Counted from the first letter of the stretch, positions 23,788 through 32,817 are shown. The stretch is 35,560 nucleotides of DNA from DAOQAU01 sp964640325 (GCA_964640325.1 CAZXID010000019.1:1-35560), one strand, 5' to 3'. A program made the numbers and translations. Notes: generated by a model not told the origin, from the sequence alone.

Positions 23788-25119
23788 ATGGAATTTATTC
23801 ATAATTTTGTTCATGCAAACAGTATTTTTGTTTCAGTTGCCATTTTGGTTTTAGCTTATTTTTTTATTGCAACAGAAAAAGTGCCAAAAGTCACCATTGC
23901 CCTTGCAGGTGCTACTATAGCGATTCTTTTGGGGCTTTTATCTCAGGAAAAAGGTTCTCACGGAGAATTAAATCCTAATTATTTTATAAATTACATTGAT
24001 TTTAATGTAATATTTTTGCTTGTTTCAATGATGCTTATAGTAAATATCGCCGCAAGAAGCGGTATGTTTAACTGGTTTGCGACAGAACTTTTGAAATTAA
24101 CAAAGGGAAAACCGAAGTCTGTTTTATTCGTTTTAGGCATTTTTACCGCAATAGCTTCGGCATTTTTGGACAATGTTACTACTGTAATTCTTGTTATGCC
24201 GGTAACTTTTGTTGTTGCGAGGGAATTGGATATTACACCCGTGCCTTTTTTGATAACAGAAATTTTGACTTCAAATATAGGCGGGACGGCTACTTTAATA
24301 GGTGACCCGCCCAATATTATCATCGGAAGCGCAGCAGGATTTTCTTTTTTGGATTTTTTGCTTGAATTAACCGATATTGTTTTGATTATTTTGCTTATAA
24401 GCTTGGCAATATTGGTCTTTATGTTCAGAAAAGTTTTAAAATCATCCCCTGAAAAAATGGAACATATTGCAAAACTTGATAATTCGGGGACCATAAAAGA
24501 TTATAATCTTATGATTCGATCTTCAATAGTACTTTTTCTTGTGATTTTGGGTTTTGTTTTGCACGATATTATAAATGTTCAATCTTGCATTGTTGCAATG
24601 GCTGGGGCTTCTTTTCTTTTGATGTTTGAAAAACCTCATCAAATTTTACACGATGTAGAATGGAATACGATCTTCTTTTTCATAGGCCTTTTTATAATAA
24701 TCGGCGGTGTTGAAGCCTCAGGCGGAATAAGCCTTCTGGCACAGTGGCTTTTGGATATTACACACGGTTCGCAAAAGCTTACGGCTATGGTTATATTATG
24801 GGCTTCAGGTATTTTATCCGGCATCATTGATAATATTCCTTATACAGTAACGATGTCACCTATGCTTTTGGAAGTACAAAAAACTATGGGCGAAGCTTAT
24901 ACTCATCCGTTGTGGTGGTGTCTATCACTCGGTGCTTGTTTGGGTGGGAATATGACGGTAATCGGTGCTGCCGCAAATGTTATTGTGGTGGAAACCTCGG
25001 CAAAAGCAGGGCATCCGATTTCTTTTATGCAATTTTTTAAATATGGTGTGTTAATTACTTTCGTTTCACTTGTTTTAAGTTCAATATATATTTATTTTAG
25101 ATTTTTGGTCCATATTTAA
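23788..25119 (+). CDS. ArsB/NhaD-type ion transporter (IT superfamily)
   Basis: A 443-residue integral membrane protein with about 11-12 hydrophobic segments. Two matching half-signatures mark the family: FLDNVTTVILVMP with SNIGGTATLIGDPPNIIIG in the first half, and IDNIPYTVTMSPM with LGGNMTVIGAAANVIV in the second. These discontinuous helix motifs belong to the ion-transporter superfamily (ArsB, NhaD, P-protein-like). The substrate may be Na+/H+, arsenite or an organic anion, and cannot be decided from sequence; there are no ars genes nearby. AGAGG lies before the ATG. Confidence 0.88.
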   Translation: MEFIHNFVHANSIFVSVAILVLAYFFIATEKVPKVTIALAGATIAILLGLLSQEKGSHGELNPNYFINYIDFNVIFLLVSMMLIVNIAARSGMFNWFATELLKLTKGKPKSVLFVLGIFTAIASAFLDNVTTVILVMPVTFVVARELDITPVPFLITEILTSNIGGTATLIGDPPNIIIGSAAGFSFLDFLLELTDIVLIILLISLAILVFMFRKVLKSSPEKMEHIAKLDNSGTIKDYNLMIRSSIVLFLVILGFVLHDIINVQSCIVAMAGASFLLMFEKPHQILHDVEWNTIFFFIGLFIIIGGVEASGGISLLAQWLLDITHGSQKLTAMVILWASGILSGIIDNIPYTVTMSPMLLEVQKTMGEAYTHPLWWCLSLGACLGGNMTVIGAAANVIVVETSAKAGHPISFMQFFKYGVLITFVSLVLSSIYIYFRFLVHI

Positions 25120-25153
25120 GCAATTTCTTTTTGATTTTTGTTTTTATTTAATT

Positions 25154-25426
25154 ATGACTACGGTAGAAAAAAGTGATGCTATAAAAATTGTAAAGCCAAA
25201 TGTCGGGATTATAACTCCTCCCGATGATATTCCAATGGCTCAAATATATAGTGATAAGCAAGCCACTAAGAACTTCAGACAATTACACAAGGATGTTTTC
25301 GAAGGCGAAAGACACCTAAATCACTTAAAAGATGTCGGCAGTTTTAAAGGACTTTTGATTTCGACAGGAATTGTTGCCGCATTTTATTTTTTAATCAAAA
25401 ACTTTAGTCGTTTAAAAATCTTTTAA
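25154..25426 (+). CDS. Small tail-anchored protein of unknown function
   Basis: A 90-residue frame: polar N-terminal two-thirds (MTTVEKSDAIKIVKPNVG, then a Lys/His-rich helix KNFRQLHKDVFEGERHLNHL) and one C-terminal hydrophobic segment at about 66-82 (GLLISTGIVAAFYFLI) followed by KNFSRLKIF. This suggests a tail-anchored membrane protein facing the cytoplasm. No ribosome site is visible, which lowers confidence. Its last 23 bases overlap the convergent CBS-domain gene. Confidence 0.55.
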   Translation: MTTVEKSDAIKIVKPNVGIITPPDDIPMAQIYSDKQATKNFRQLHKDVFEGERHLNHLKDVGSFKGLLISTGIVAAFYFLIKNFSRLKIF

Positions 25427-25637
25427 TTTTTTTCAGTTCAATGTAGCCTACAAGCTTTTTATTCCATGGGCTTAATAGTACAGGAAGTGAGTCTGTGTTA
25501 ATGTCTGCCATAATCTGGGCAACTTCTCTCACATCGTTTTGAGGGTATGTAAAAACTTTATTGAACTTTTTTTTAAAAAATTGCTTGACGGAATTTCCAT
25601 GTGACATGAAGTCACAAACCTTTGCTCTACTATTCAT
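25404..25637 (-). CDS. Single CBS-domain protein
   Basis: A 77-residue protein. Residues about 25-74 follow the CBS pattern: VFTYPQNDVREVAQIMADIN, then DSLPVLLSPWNKKLVGYIELKKIKRFL, with the closing P-V-L ... L-V-G-Y-I strands. CBS domains bind adenosine nucleotides and normally come in pairs; a lone one would need to dimerise. The N-terminus (KVCDFMSHGNSVKQFFKK) is short and basic. GGAG lies seven bases before the ATG. It is convergent with the small tail-anchored gene. It could be a regulatory subunit, partner unknown. Confidence 0.72.
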   Translation of the reverse strand: MNSRAKVCDFMSHGNSVKQFFKKKFNKVFTYPQNDVREVAQIMADINTDSLPVLLSPWNKKLVGYIELKKIKRFLND

Positions 25638-25746
25638 TTTCGCGCTCCATTATGTTTGGGGACATCTTGGATAATAAATTAGCTAAAATGAGTTTAATCT
25701 GAAAATTTCAAAATTACCACTGCCCGACGGAGCGATTTGTAATTAA

Positions 25747-25774
25747 TTGCTTTAAAATCAAACTGTTATATAAT
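25747..25774 (+). promoter_or_regulatory. Sigma-70-type promoter for the TerC-family gene
   Basis: TTGCTT (25747-25752) and TATAAT (25769-25774) are 16 bases apart, about 28 bases before the ATG at 25803. Confidence 0.6.
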
Positions 25775-25802
25775 AGTTTAGGATAGTTTGAAGGGGGTTT
25801 TG

Positions 25803-26843
25803 ATGAATTATTTTTTCAGTTCGTATCTGGTAACCATTGTAGGATTAATTCTTGCCTACTTTTGGGGAGAACACGTTCATTCCGGAAGCGGCTTAGCGAC
25901 TGTTTTTATAGCTTTTGTACTCAGTATTCTGGAAATAAGTTTGTCTTTTGACAATGCTGTTGTTAATGCTATGAAGCTTGAAAAAATGAATGAAAAGTGG
26001 CGTAGAAGGTTTTTGACCTGGGGTATTGCTATTGCGGTTTTTGGTATGAGATTCCTGTTCCCTGTACTTGTAGTAGCTGTTTTTGCCCATTTAGGATTGT
26101 TTGAAGTTATTAAAATAGCTCTGACTGATTCAAAAATGTATGAACACTATTTGCATTTGACTCACGCGCCGATTGTTTCTTTCGGCGGAACTTTTTTAAT
26201 GATGCTGTTTTTGGATTACTTTTTTAATTCCAAAAAAGAAGTTTTGTGGCTAAAATGGATTGAAAAAAAACTTAAAGAAATGGGTAATATTAAGGGTTCT
26301 GAAACTATTATTGCTTTGATTTGCTTGTTTTCGGTTCAGCATTATGTTGTTCAAAATGAACGTTTGTATGTCGTTCTTGCAGGGATTTCCGGAGTTATAA
26401 TTTATCTTTTGATAGACGGAATTACTCAATGGCTTGAAAAAAAGGAAGAAGAAAGCACAAAAATTATTGCTCAGACTGTCAAAGGAAGCGGGTTGATGGG
26501 GTTTTTGTATTTGGAATTAATTGATGCGTCTTTTTCGCTAGACGGAGTGCTGGGTGCATTTGCATTAAGCAAAGATATTTTAGTGATTTCAGTAGGGTTA
26601 GCTATCGGAGCAATGTTCGTGCGTTCACTTACAATTATGCTGGTTGAAAAGAAAACCCTTAATAAATATCTTTATCTGGAACATGGCGCACATTGGGCAA
26701 TCGGCGCCTTGGCAATAATTATGCTTATTTCCACCTTCCGCCATGTTAATGAACTTTTAACAGGGTTAATCGGGTTAGTCTTTATTGTTACTGCGTTTAT
26801 TTCATCTTTGATTCATAATAAAAAAAATGAGGAGAAAATTTGA
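25803..26843 (+). CDS. TerC-superfamily membrane protein (DUF475-like)
   Basis: A 346-residue membrane protein with about nine hydrophobic helices. It carries the paired acidic signatures of the TerC/DUF475 group: ISLSFDNAVVNAMKL near the N-terminus and IDASFSLDGVLGAFALS in the second half. TerC-like proteins are linked to metal (Mn) export or tellurite resistance, but the role of DUF475 members is not established. ATG 25803 is chosen because AAGGGGG lies five bases upstream; an in-frame TTG at 25788 lacks a site. The stop overlaps the TTG start of the glycosyltransferase by four bases, so the two are translationally coupled. Confidence 0.88.
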   Translation: MNYFFSSYLVTIVGLILAYFWGEHVHSGSGLATVFIAFVLSILEISLSFDNAVVNAMKLEKMNEKWRRRFLTWGIAIAVFGMRFLFPVLVVAVFAHLGLFEVIKIALTDSKMYEHYLHLTHAPIVSFGGTFLMMLFLDYFFNSKKEVLWLKWIEKKLKEMGNIKGSETIIALICLFSVQHYVVQNERLYVVLAGISGVIIYLLIDGITQWLEKKEEESTKIIAQTVKGSGLMGFLYLELIDASFSLDGVLGAFALSKDILVISVGLAIGAMFVRSLTIMLVEKKTLNKYLYLEHGAHWAIGALAIIMLISTFRHVNELLTGLIGLVFIVTAFISSLIHNKKNEEKI

Positions 26844-27808
26844 CTGATTTGCTAAAATTACCGCTTGTTTCTTTTGTCGTAACTTCTTTTAACTATGAAG
26901 ATTACGTTATAAAGACGCTTGAAAGCATTAAAAATCAGACCTACGAAAATATTGAAATAATTGTGGTGGACGATTATTCCAAAGATAAATCAGTCGAGAA
27001 AATAAAAGAATTTGCGCAAAAAAATAAAAAACTTTCTATAAAAATTATCGAACACGATTGTAATAAAGGGCAGATGGCTGCAATTCAAACAGGGCTTAAA
27101 AATGCGTATGGACAGTTTGTCTGTTTTGTTGATTCTGACGATATTTTGATAAAAGATTATGCAAAGACACTCTTGAGAGTGCATTTAGCGACAAGTGTTG
27201 CTTTTGTTTCGGCACAAATTGTAGAAATCGGCGAACACGATGAAATCCACACGACATATTCGGTTTCTTCTTTTCAGAAGGAAAAAAGTTTTGAATTAAA
27301 ATCGCTGAAAGATTTGCTAAAAACAAATGTAGACAATGTGGATTTTGAAGTTTTTACGCTTAAGGAAAAACCTTTCGGAGGTTGGCACTGGTCTGCAATG
27401 AGTGCCAATATGTTCAGAAAATCGGCTCTGGATTTGTTTTTAAATTACGATACGCCCCAAAATTGGAAAATTTGTCCTGATAAATTTTTGCTCAATTTTG
27501 CGCATTTGCTTGGCGGCTCAGCTGTGGTTTATGCGCCTTTGGTGGGCTATCGCAGACATAAGAATAATGCCGGCGCTTCAAGTCAGGTTTGCGGCGAAAA
27601 GCGTTATCATTGCGATGAGGCAACAAAATTAAATCTGGATAACAACAGAAAAATAAGGCGTGATACTTTAAATTTCATATTTAAGAACAAAAAAGCCTTT
27701 GACCAATCAATCGGCACCCGCGGAACAAACGGACTTATTTTACAAATTCTTTTGTCTTATTTTAAAATTGATTTTAGAAAAATATTTGGGATTTTAGCAA
27801 GAAGATAA
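26840..27808 (+). CDS. Family 2 glycosyltransferase
   Basis: A 322-residue GT-A-type transferase. The start is VSFVVTSFNYEDYVIKTLES, then IEIIVVDDYSKDKS, GQMAAIQTGLKNA, and the nucleotide-sugar/metal motif FVDSDD at about 96-101. A WHWSAMSANMFRK segment and GYRRHKNNAG lie in the acceptor half. No membrane helix is evident. The start codon is TTG, with GAGGAG five bases upstream, overlapping the TerC-family stop. The sugar and acceptor are unknown. The last 15 bases overlap the convergent kinase gene. Confidence 0.9.
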   Translation: MTDLLKLPLVSFVVTSFNYEDYVIKTLESIKNQTYENIEIIVVDDYSKDKSVEKIKEFAQKNKKLSIKIIEHDCNKGQMAAIQTGLKNAYGQFVCFVDSDDILIKDYAKTLLRVHLATSVAFVSAQIVEIGEHDEIHTTYSVSSFQKEKSFELKSLKDLLKTNVDNVDFEVFTLKEKPFGGWHWSAMSANMFRKSALDLFLNYDTPQNWKICPDKFLLNFAHLLGGSAVVYAPLVGYRRHKNNAGASSQVCGEKRYHCDEATKLNLDNNRKIRRDTLNFIFKNKKAFDQSIGTRGTNGLILQILLSYFKIDFRKIFGILARR

Positions 27809-28312
27809 TTTTTTTATTATCTCAAAAGTTTGTTCTTTTAGGTTTTCGTAAGTAGAATTATTATCAACTACAAAATCCCAGTCTTTGATGTGGTCTAAAC
27901 CGACTTCGGTTACATCATTTTCGCCTATTAAATCGCCACGCGAAGCTCTTACATCACGGCTTGCCTCCACACGGATTGCAATCGCGCCTGCTTGTTTAAA
28001 GACGTCGTATTCGTGTTGAACCCGAACATCTGTTACCATAATTTTACCCTGTTGGGAAATTATTTTCTTAAGCCAGTAATCGGGGTGCTGAGAGCGTCCC
28101 CAATTTCCCAAATCAATCAAGTCCTGCCTGTAAAGCGGTTTGTTTTTTTCAATTTCTTCGTAAGAAAGCCCTTTTTTTTGCCCGTATTCGAGTTTTATAA
28201 CATCGCCCATGGCAAAACGCTTAAAATCAGGCATTTTTTCAATCATAATTTTTGCGACGGTGTCCTTGCCCGAATATTGTTTGCCTGAAAATATAATAAT
28301 CTTTTCTGCCAT
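27794..28312 (-). CDS. P-loop small-molecule kinase, phosphomevalonate-kinase-like or nucleotide-kinase-like
   Basis: A 172-residue protein with Walker A IIIFSGKQYSGKDTVAK. It follows the order of motifs I remember for animal-type phosphomevalonate kinase (PF04275): SGKxxSGKD, KLEYGQKKGL, YRQDLIDLGNWGRSQHPDYW, MVTDVRVQHEYDVFKQAG, IRVEASRDVRASRGD, and VGLDHIKDWDFVVDNN. The length also fits. A deoxynucleoside monophosphate kinase-like role is an equal possibility. No mevalonate-pathway gene is visible in the window. AAGGAG lies just upstream of the ATG. Convergent with the glycosyltransferase. Confidence 0.75.
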   Translation of the reverse strand: MAEKIIIFSGKQYSGKDTVAKIMIEKMPDFKRFAMGDVIKLEYGQKKGLSYEEIEKNKPLYRQDLIDLGNWGRSQHPDYWLKKIISQQGKIMVTDVRVQHEYDVFKQAGAIAIRVEASRDVRASRGDLIGENDVTEVGLDHIKDWDFVVDNNSTYENLKEQTFEIIKKLSSC

Positions 28313-28334
28313 AATACTCCTTTAAATATCTAAT

Positions 28335-28409
28335 ACGTCATCCTGAACTTGTTTCAGGATCTAACCAGCGTAGTTAGTTGGAAAGATGCTTAAATAAATT
28401 CAGCATGAC
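28335..28409. repeat. GTCAT...ATGAC intergenic element (copy D)
   Basis: ACGTCATCCTGAACTTGTTT at the left end nearly equals the left end of copy A, with CCTGAA-CTTGT-TTCAGG as a hairpin. The right end has GATGCTTAAATAAATTCAGC followed by ATGAC, an imperfect inverted counterpart. It lies upstream of the kinase gene and glyQ. Confidence 0.7.
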
Positions 28410-28493
28410 AGGATTTGTGAGTATACATTATAATAAAGTAATAATTCAAACAATACAATAATGTCAAATAAGTTAATATTTATGCCTGTTTTA

Positions 28494-28522
28494 TTGCAAT
28501 TTTGATTTGTTGTCGCTATAAT
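28494..28522 (+). promoter_or_regulatory. glyQ promoter
   Basis: TTGCAA (28494-28499) and TATAAT (28517-28522) are separated by 17 bases, the ideal sigma-70 spacing. Predicted transcription start is about 43 bases before the glyQ ATG, so this gene has a normal leader, unlike mnmG and uvrC. Confidence 0.75.
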
Positions 28523-28571
28523 ATTTAAGCGGCAGAAAAAGAGTGTATTTATTACGCTAGTTGGGAATATT

Positions 28572-29474
28572 ATGGCAGAAAAAGTGTTGAATTTTCAGGA
28601 ATTAATCTTAAATCTTTCAAAATTTTGGTCAGATTACGGCTGCATAATTCAACAGCCCTACGATATTGAAAAAGGTGCTTCGACAATGAATCCTGCGACA
28701 TTTTTACGCTCCTTAGGGCCTGAACCTTGGAATACTGCTATGGTAGAGCCGTGCAGACGTCCGACTGATGCCAGATATGGTGAAAATCCAAATAGATTGG
28801 GACATTATTTCCAATACCAGGTTATCTTAAAACCGTCTCCGAATGATGCTCAAGAACTCTATCTGAAAAGTTTAGAGGCTATGGGAATTGATTTAAGCAG
28901 ACATGATGTGCGCTTTGTCGAAGATAATTGGGAATCTCCGACGTTGGGAGCTGCGGGTGTCGGCTGGGAAGTTTGGCTTGATGGGATGGAAATTACCCAA
29001 TTTACTTACTTTCAACAAGTCGGCGGACTTGAAATTCGCCCCGTAGCGTTGGAATTGACTTACGGGCTTGAAAGAATTGCCATGTACCTTCAAAATGTCG
29101 ATTCTGTTTTTGATGTTAAGTGGAACAATGAACTTAAGTACGGAGAGATTTATCTTCAAAACGAGATTGAGCAGTCTAAATATAACTTTGAAGTTTCTTG
29201 TGCCGACTCGCTTTTTAAAATGTTTGATTTATATCAAAAAGAAGTTGATAATTGTGTTAGCAAAGAATTGGTTTTGCCGGCTTATGATTATGTTCTCAAA
29301 TGTTCGCATACATTTAACCTGCTTGATGCAAGAGGGGTTATAAGCAAAGACGAAAGAATAAATTTCATAAACAGAGTAAGAACAATGTCGGCCGCTGTTG
29401 CCAAATTATACGTAGAACAGAGAGAAAAATTAGGATTTCCTTTGTGCAAATATGAAAAAGTTGGAAATAAATAA
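28572..29474 (+). CDS. glyQ: Glycyl-tRNA synthetase alpha subunit
   Basis: The alpha subunit of the bacterial tetrameric GlyRS carries the class II catalytic core that activates glycine. The 300-residue protein has NLSKFWSDYGCIIQQPYDIE, the class II motif region GPEPWNTAMVEPCRRPTDARYGENPNR, FQYQVILKPSP, VRFVEDNWESPTLGAAGVGW and ALELTYGLERIAMYLQ. Length is typical. glyS, which commonly follows, is not next; an amino-acid permease gene starts one base after the stop. GGGA lies seven bases before the ATG. Confidence 0.97.
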   Translation: MAEKVLNFQELILNLSKFWSDYGCIIQQPYDIEKGASTMNPATFLRSLGPEPWNTAMVEPCRRPTDARYGENPNRLGHYFQYQVILKPSPNDAQELYLKSLEAMGIDLSRHDVRFVEDNWESPTLGAAGVGWEVWLDGMEITQFTYFQQVGGLEIRPVALELTYGLERIAMYLQNVDSVFDVKWNNELKYGEIYLQNEIEQSKYNFEVSCADSLFKMFDLYQKEVDNCVSKELVLPAYDYVLKCSHTFNLLDARGVISKDERINFINRVRTMSAAVAKLYVEQREKLGFPLCKYEKVGNK

Positions 29475-31082
29475 ATGACAAAACACCTTCACAGAGCAAG
29501 ATTTTCTAAAGAATTTTTGCGAAATATAATCAGAACAAAAAACCCCGATGATATGCTTAATGATGCAAAAAAGGAAGGCCTTGAGAAAACCTTAGGGGTT
29601 TGGGATTTAATAATTTTAGGCATTGGCGCGATTATCGGCTCGGGAATTTTTGCTGTTGTTGGTATTGCCGCAGCGGGCGGACCTGAAAGTGTCGGCGCAG
29701 GACCTGCGCTTGTGGTTTCAATGGTGGTTGCAGCTGTTGCCTGTGTTTTTTCAGCACTTTGTTATTCGGAATTTGCCGCAATGATTCCTGTTGCAGGCGG
29801 TGCTTATACTTATACATTTGCAACACTCGGTGAATTTGCGGCTTGGATGGTAGGTTGGATTTTGATGCTTGAATATGCAATAGGTTATATAGCCGTTGCC
29901 TGTGCGTGGTCAAATCACTTTATGCAGCTTTTAAAAGGCTTTTCTGATTATCTTCCGCCTTGGCTGGTAAATCCTCCCGTTTGGCTTGTGAACGACCCGC
30001 GTTCTGCAGTCAAAATCTTAACAGATGCCGGGGTTAATCCTGACACTGTTATGCCTTCGATTGCAGGAATCCCTTTAAGCATTAACATTCCGGCTATTTT
30101 AATTGTTATTGCTATTACTTTAATCCTTGTCAAAGGCACAAAAGATTCTACCAAAATGGCAGGAATTATGGTGTTTATAAAACTTGCGGTGATAGCACTT
30201 TTTGTATTAGTCGGTGCTTTTTTCGTAAAACCTGAAAACTGGGCTCCTTTTGCACCAAACGGCGCTGAAGGAGTATTTATGGGTGCTTTTATAATTTTCT
30301 TTGCTTATATAGGCTTTGATGCCCTTTCAACGACTGCAGAAGAATGTAAAAACCCTCAAAAAGATTTGCCGATTGGAATTATAGGCTCATTGGTCATTAC
30401 AACCATAGTTTATGTTTTGGTTGCGGTTGTGCTTACCGGTATGCAACCGACAAGCGGTGGGATAATTCCCGCAGGATTTTTGAAAGCGCCTATGGCTTAT
30501 GCGATGTCGCTTGCAGGACAGGATTGGGCAGCAGGGCTTATTTCAATAGGTTCACTTGCAGGGCTCACTTCGGTTTTGGTAGTGCTGCAGATGGCTTCAA
30601 CAAGAATTTTGTACGCTATGAGCAGAGATCACTTTTTGCCCAAAAGACTACAAAAATTGCACCCGAAATTTCATACTCCGCACGTTTTGACCTGGATTGT
30701 AGGTATAATTTGTATTTTAGGAACACTTATTCTTGATTTAAATGTTGCAGCTGAACTTTGTAACTTCGGGACATTCACTTCATTTATAATTGTTTGTGTT
30801 GCAATTTTGATATTGAGAAAAACTGATCCTGACAGGCATAGACCTTTTAAAGTTCCGTTTTCTCCTGTTTTGCCTATTTTGGGAATAATTTGTTGCGGCG
30901 GCTTGATGATTTATTCTATGCAATTTTTAACAACATCGTCTTTGCTTTTCCCTGTTTGGGTAGGATTTGGCGCTTTGATTTATTTTCATTACGGCTATAA
31001 AATGAACAGAAAACAGGAACTTAAAAATATTACAGAAAATGAAAGTGAAATTAAAATAAATGAAGAACCCGCTAATCTCTAA
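29475..31082 (+). CDS. APC-family amino acid permease (first of a tandem pair)
   Basis: A 535-residue transporter with about 12-14 helices. The first helix has the APC signature GIGAIIGSGIFAVVGIAAAG. CYSEFAAMIPVAGGAYTYTF and FIIFFAYIGFDALSTTAEE fit the cationic-amino-acid-transporter-like branch, as does KNPQKDLPIGIIGSL. The C-terminus is charged and polar. The start ATG directly follows the glyQ stop, and the gene ends inside the next paralogue with a 23-base overlap, so glyQ and both permeases are probably one transcript. The substrate is an amino acid or amine, not determined. Confidence 0.92.
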   Translation: MTKHLHRARFSKEFLRNIIRTKNPDDMLNDAKKEGLEKTLGVWDLIILGIGAIIGSGIFAVVGIAAAGGPESVGAGPALVVSMVVAAVACVFSALCYSEFAAMIPVAGGAYTYTFATLGEFAAWMVGWILMLEYAIGYIAVACAWSNHFMQLLKGFSDYLPPWLVNPPVWLVNDPRSAVKILTDAGVNPDTVMPSIAGIPLSINIPAILIVIAITLILVKGTKDSTKMAGIMVFIKLAVIALFVLVGAFFVKPENWAPFAPNGAEGVFMGAFIIFFAYIGFDALSTTAEECKNPQKDLPIGIIGSLVITTIVYVLVAVVLTGMQPTSGGIIPAGFLKAPMAYAMSLAGQDWAAGLISIGSLAGLTSVLVVLQMASTRILYAMSRDHFLPKRLQKLHPKFHTPHVLTWIVGIICILGTLILDLNVAAELCNFGTFTSFIIVCVAILILRKTDPDRHRPFKVPFSPVLPILGIICCGGLMIYSMQFLTTSSLLFPVWVGFGALIYFHYGYKMNRKQELKNITENESEIKINEEPANL

Positions 31083-32655
31083 ATTAAAAAATATATTTAC
31101 CAATGCATTTAAAACAAAAAGCCCCGATGAATTAATTGAAGAAGGGGCAAAATCAGAGTTGAGCAAAACTCTTAATATATTCGATTTAATCGTAATCGGT
31201 ATCGGCGCTGTTGTCGGAACCGGAATTTTTACGATTGTGGGAATTGCCGCACAAGGCGGTCCTGAGGGCGTGGGCGCAGGTCCAGCATTGGTTGTTTCAA
31301 TGATTGTAGCAGCTGTTGCGTGCGTTTTTGCGGCGCTTTGTTATTCTGAATTTGCTTCAATGATTCCTGTTGCGGGAAGTGCTTATACTTATACTTATGC
31401 AACAATGGGTGAATTTATGGCTTGGATGGTCGGTTGGATTTTGATGCTTGAATATGCTATCGGAAACATTACTGTTGCAAGCGCTTGGACAGGATATTTA
31501 TTTCAACTGTTGAAAGGCTTTTCAAATGTTTTGCCGGCTTGGCTTGTAAGCCCGCCGATTTGGCTTATTAACGACTATCGTACGGCAACGATAATTTGCA
31601 ACAAACAAGGCTTGGACCCTGATGTTGTTATTCCTCATTTCTTGGGAATCCCTATTGCTATAAATATTCCTGCGATTTTTATTGTTTTGCTTTTGACTTT
31701 GCTTTTAATTAAAGGGATTAAAGAATCTACAAAGCTTGCAACGGTAATGGTCGGGCTTAATTTAACGATTATTACTGCATTTATAATATTCGGAAGCTTT
31801 TATGTTAAGCCTGAAAACTGGGTGCCTTTTGCTCCAAACGGATTTGAAGGGGTCTTTATGGGCGCTTTTTTGATATTTTTTGCCTATATCGGATTTGATG
31901 CTATTTCGACAACGGCAGAAGAAACCAAAAACCCTCAAAGAGATATTCCTATCGGGATTTTAGGAACTTTGCTTATCTGCACTGTTTTATATATCCTTGT
32001 TTCGCTTGTTTTGACAGGGATGGTGCATTATAATCAAATCGATTTCCAAGCTCCTATTGCACATGCAATGAGGCTTGTCGGACAAGACAGACTTGCCGGA
32101 TTTATTTCGGTGGGTGCTTTAGCGGGGCTTACTTCTGTTCTTTTGGTTTATCAGCTTGGAACAACAAGAATTTTATACGCAATGACCAGAGACGGGTTTT
32201 TACCCAAGGGTATGAACAAAATTCACAAAAAATTTCATACTCCGCACGTTTTAACTTGGGTGTCAGGTGTAATTGTTATTGTAGGCGCTTTGTTTATGGA
32301 CTTAAACATATCAGCAGAACTCTGTAATTTTGGGACTTTCACATCTTTTATAATTGTCTGTGCTGCGGTCTTGATATTAAGAAAAACAGACCCTGACAGA
32401 CACAGACCTTTTAGGGTGCCTTTTTCTCCGCTTTTTCCTTGGCTTGGAATATTAACTTGCGGAGGATTGATGATTTATTCTATGAAAAATCTTAAGACTT
32501 CTGCTACAATTTTCCCCCTGTGGCTTTTGGTCGGGTTTTTAATTTATGCGGTTTACGGCTACAGAAAACAAAGAGAACTTAAGCGCGATAGCATTGTTGA
32601 AGAAACAACAGTGGAAGAATTACCTGCAGCGACTGCCGATATTGAACCGGCATGA
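31060..32655 (+). CDS. APC-family amino acid permease (second of a tandem pair)
   Basis: A 531-residue paralogue of the preceding permease: the same GIGAVVGTGIFTIVGIAAQGG first-helix region, CYSEFASMIPVAGSAYTYTY, FLIFFAYIGFDAISTTAEET, KNPQRDIPIGILGTL, and a near-identical ILRKTDPDRHRPFRVPFSP tail. Differences cluster in the periplasmic loops after helices 4 and 8, which may alter substrate. The start overlaps the end of the first copy by 23 bases and no independent ribosome site is visible, so translation may be coupled. The C-terminus is acidic. Confidence 0.92.
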   Translation: MKNPLISKLKNIFTNAFKTKSPDELIEEGAKSELSKTLNIFDLIVIGIGAVVGTGIFTIVGIAAQGGPEGVGAGPALVVSMIVAAVACVFAALCYSEFASMIPVAGSAYTYTYATMGEFMAWMVGWILMLEYAIGNITVASAWTGYLFQLLKGFSNVLPAWLVSPPIWLINDYRTATIICNKQGLDPDVVIPHFLGIPIAINIPAIFIVLLLTLLLIKGIKESTKLATVMVGLNLTIITAFIIFGSFYVKPENWVPFAPNGFEGVFMGAFLIFFAYIGFDAISTTAEETKNPQRDIPIGILGTLLICTVLYILVSLVLTGMVHYNQIDFQAPIAHAMRLVGQDRLAGFISVGALAGLTSVLLVYQLGTTRILYAMTRDGFLPKGMNKIHKKFHTPHVLTWVSGVIVIVGALFMDLNISAELCNFGTFTSFIIVCAAVLILRKTDPDRHRPFRVPFSPLFPWLGILTCGGLMIYSMKNLKTSATIFPLWLLVGFLIYAVYGYRKQRELKRDSIVEETTVEELPAATADIEPA

Positions 32656-32680
32656 TATATGTAAATTGGCATATTTATTT

Positions 32681-32793
32681 GTCATCCCGCATGAGCAAAG
32701 CGAGTTGCGGGATCTGCTAAATAATCATTCGCATAATAGATCCCGAAAAGCGACGAACAACTTTAATCGCAAAAATCCATGTTTCGGGATGAC
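32681..32793. repeat. GTCATCCCG...CGGGATGAC intergenic element (copy E)
   Basis: The outer ends GTCATCCCG and CGGGATGAC are perfect inverted copies. An inner hairpin CCCGCA/TGCGGG with AAAGCGAG between is near the left end, and GATCCCG at about 32739 repeats. It lies between the convergent permease and helicase genes and may act as a transcription end for both. Confidence 0.7.
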
Positions 32794-32817
32794 ATAAAAT
32801 CACAACTTTATTTACCC

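Noticed and set aside
32546..32797. 83-residue frame overlapping the second permease and repeat copy E
   Set aside because: It runs through the permease 3' end in another frame and then through an intergenic repeat. There is no ribosome site or family pattern.
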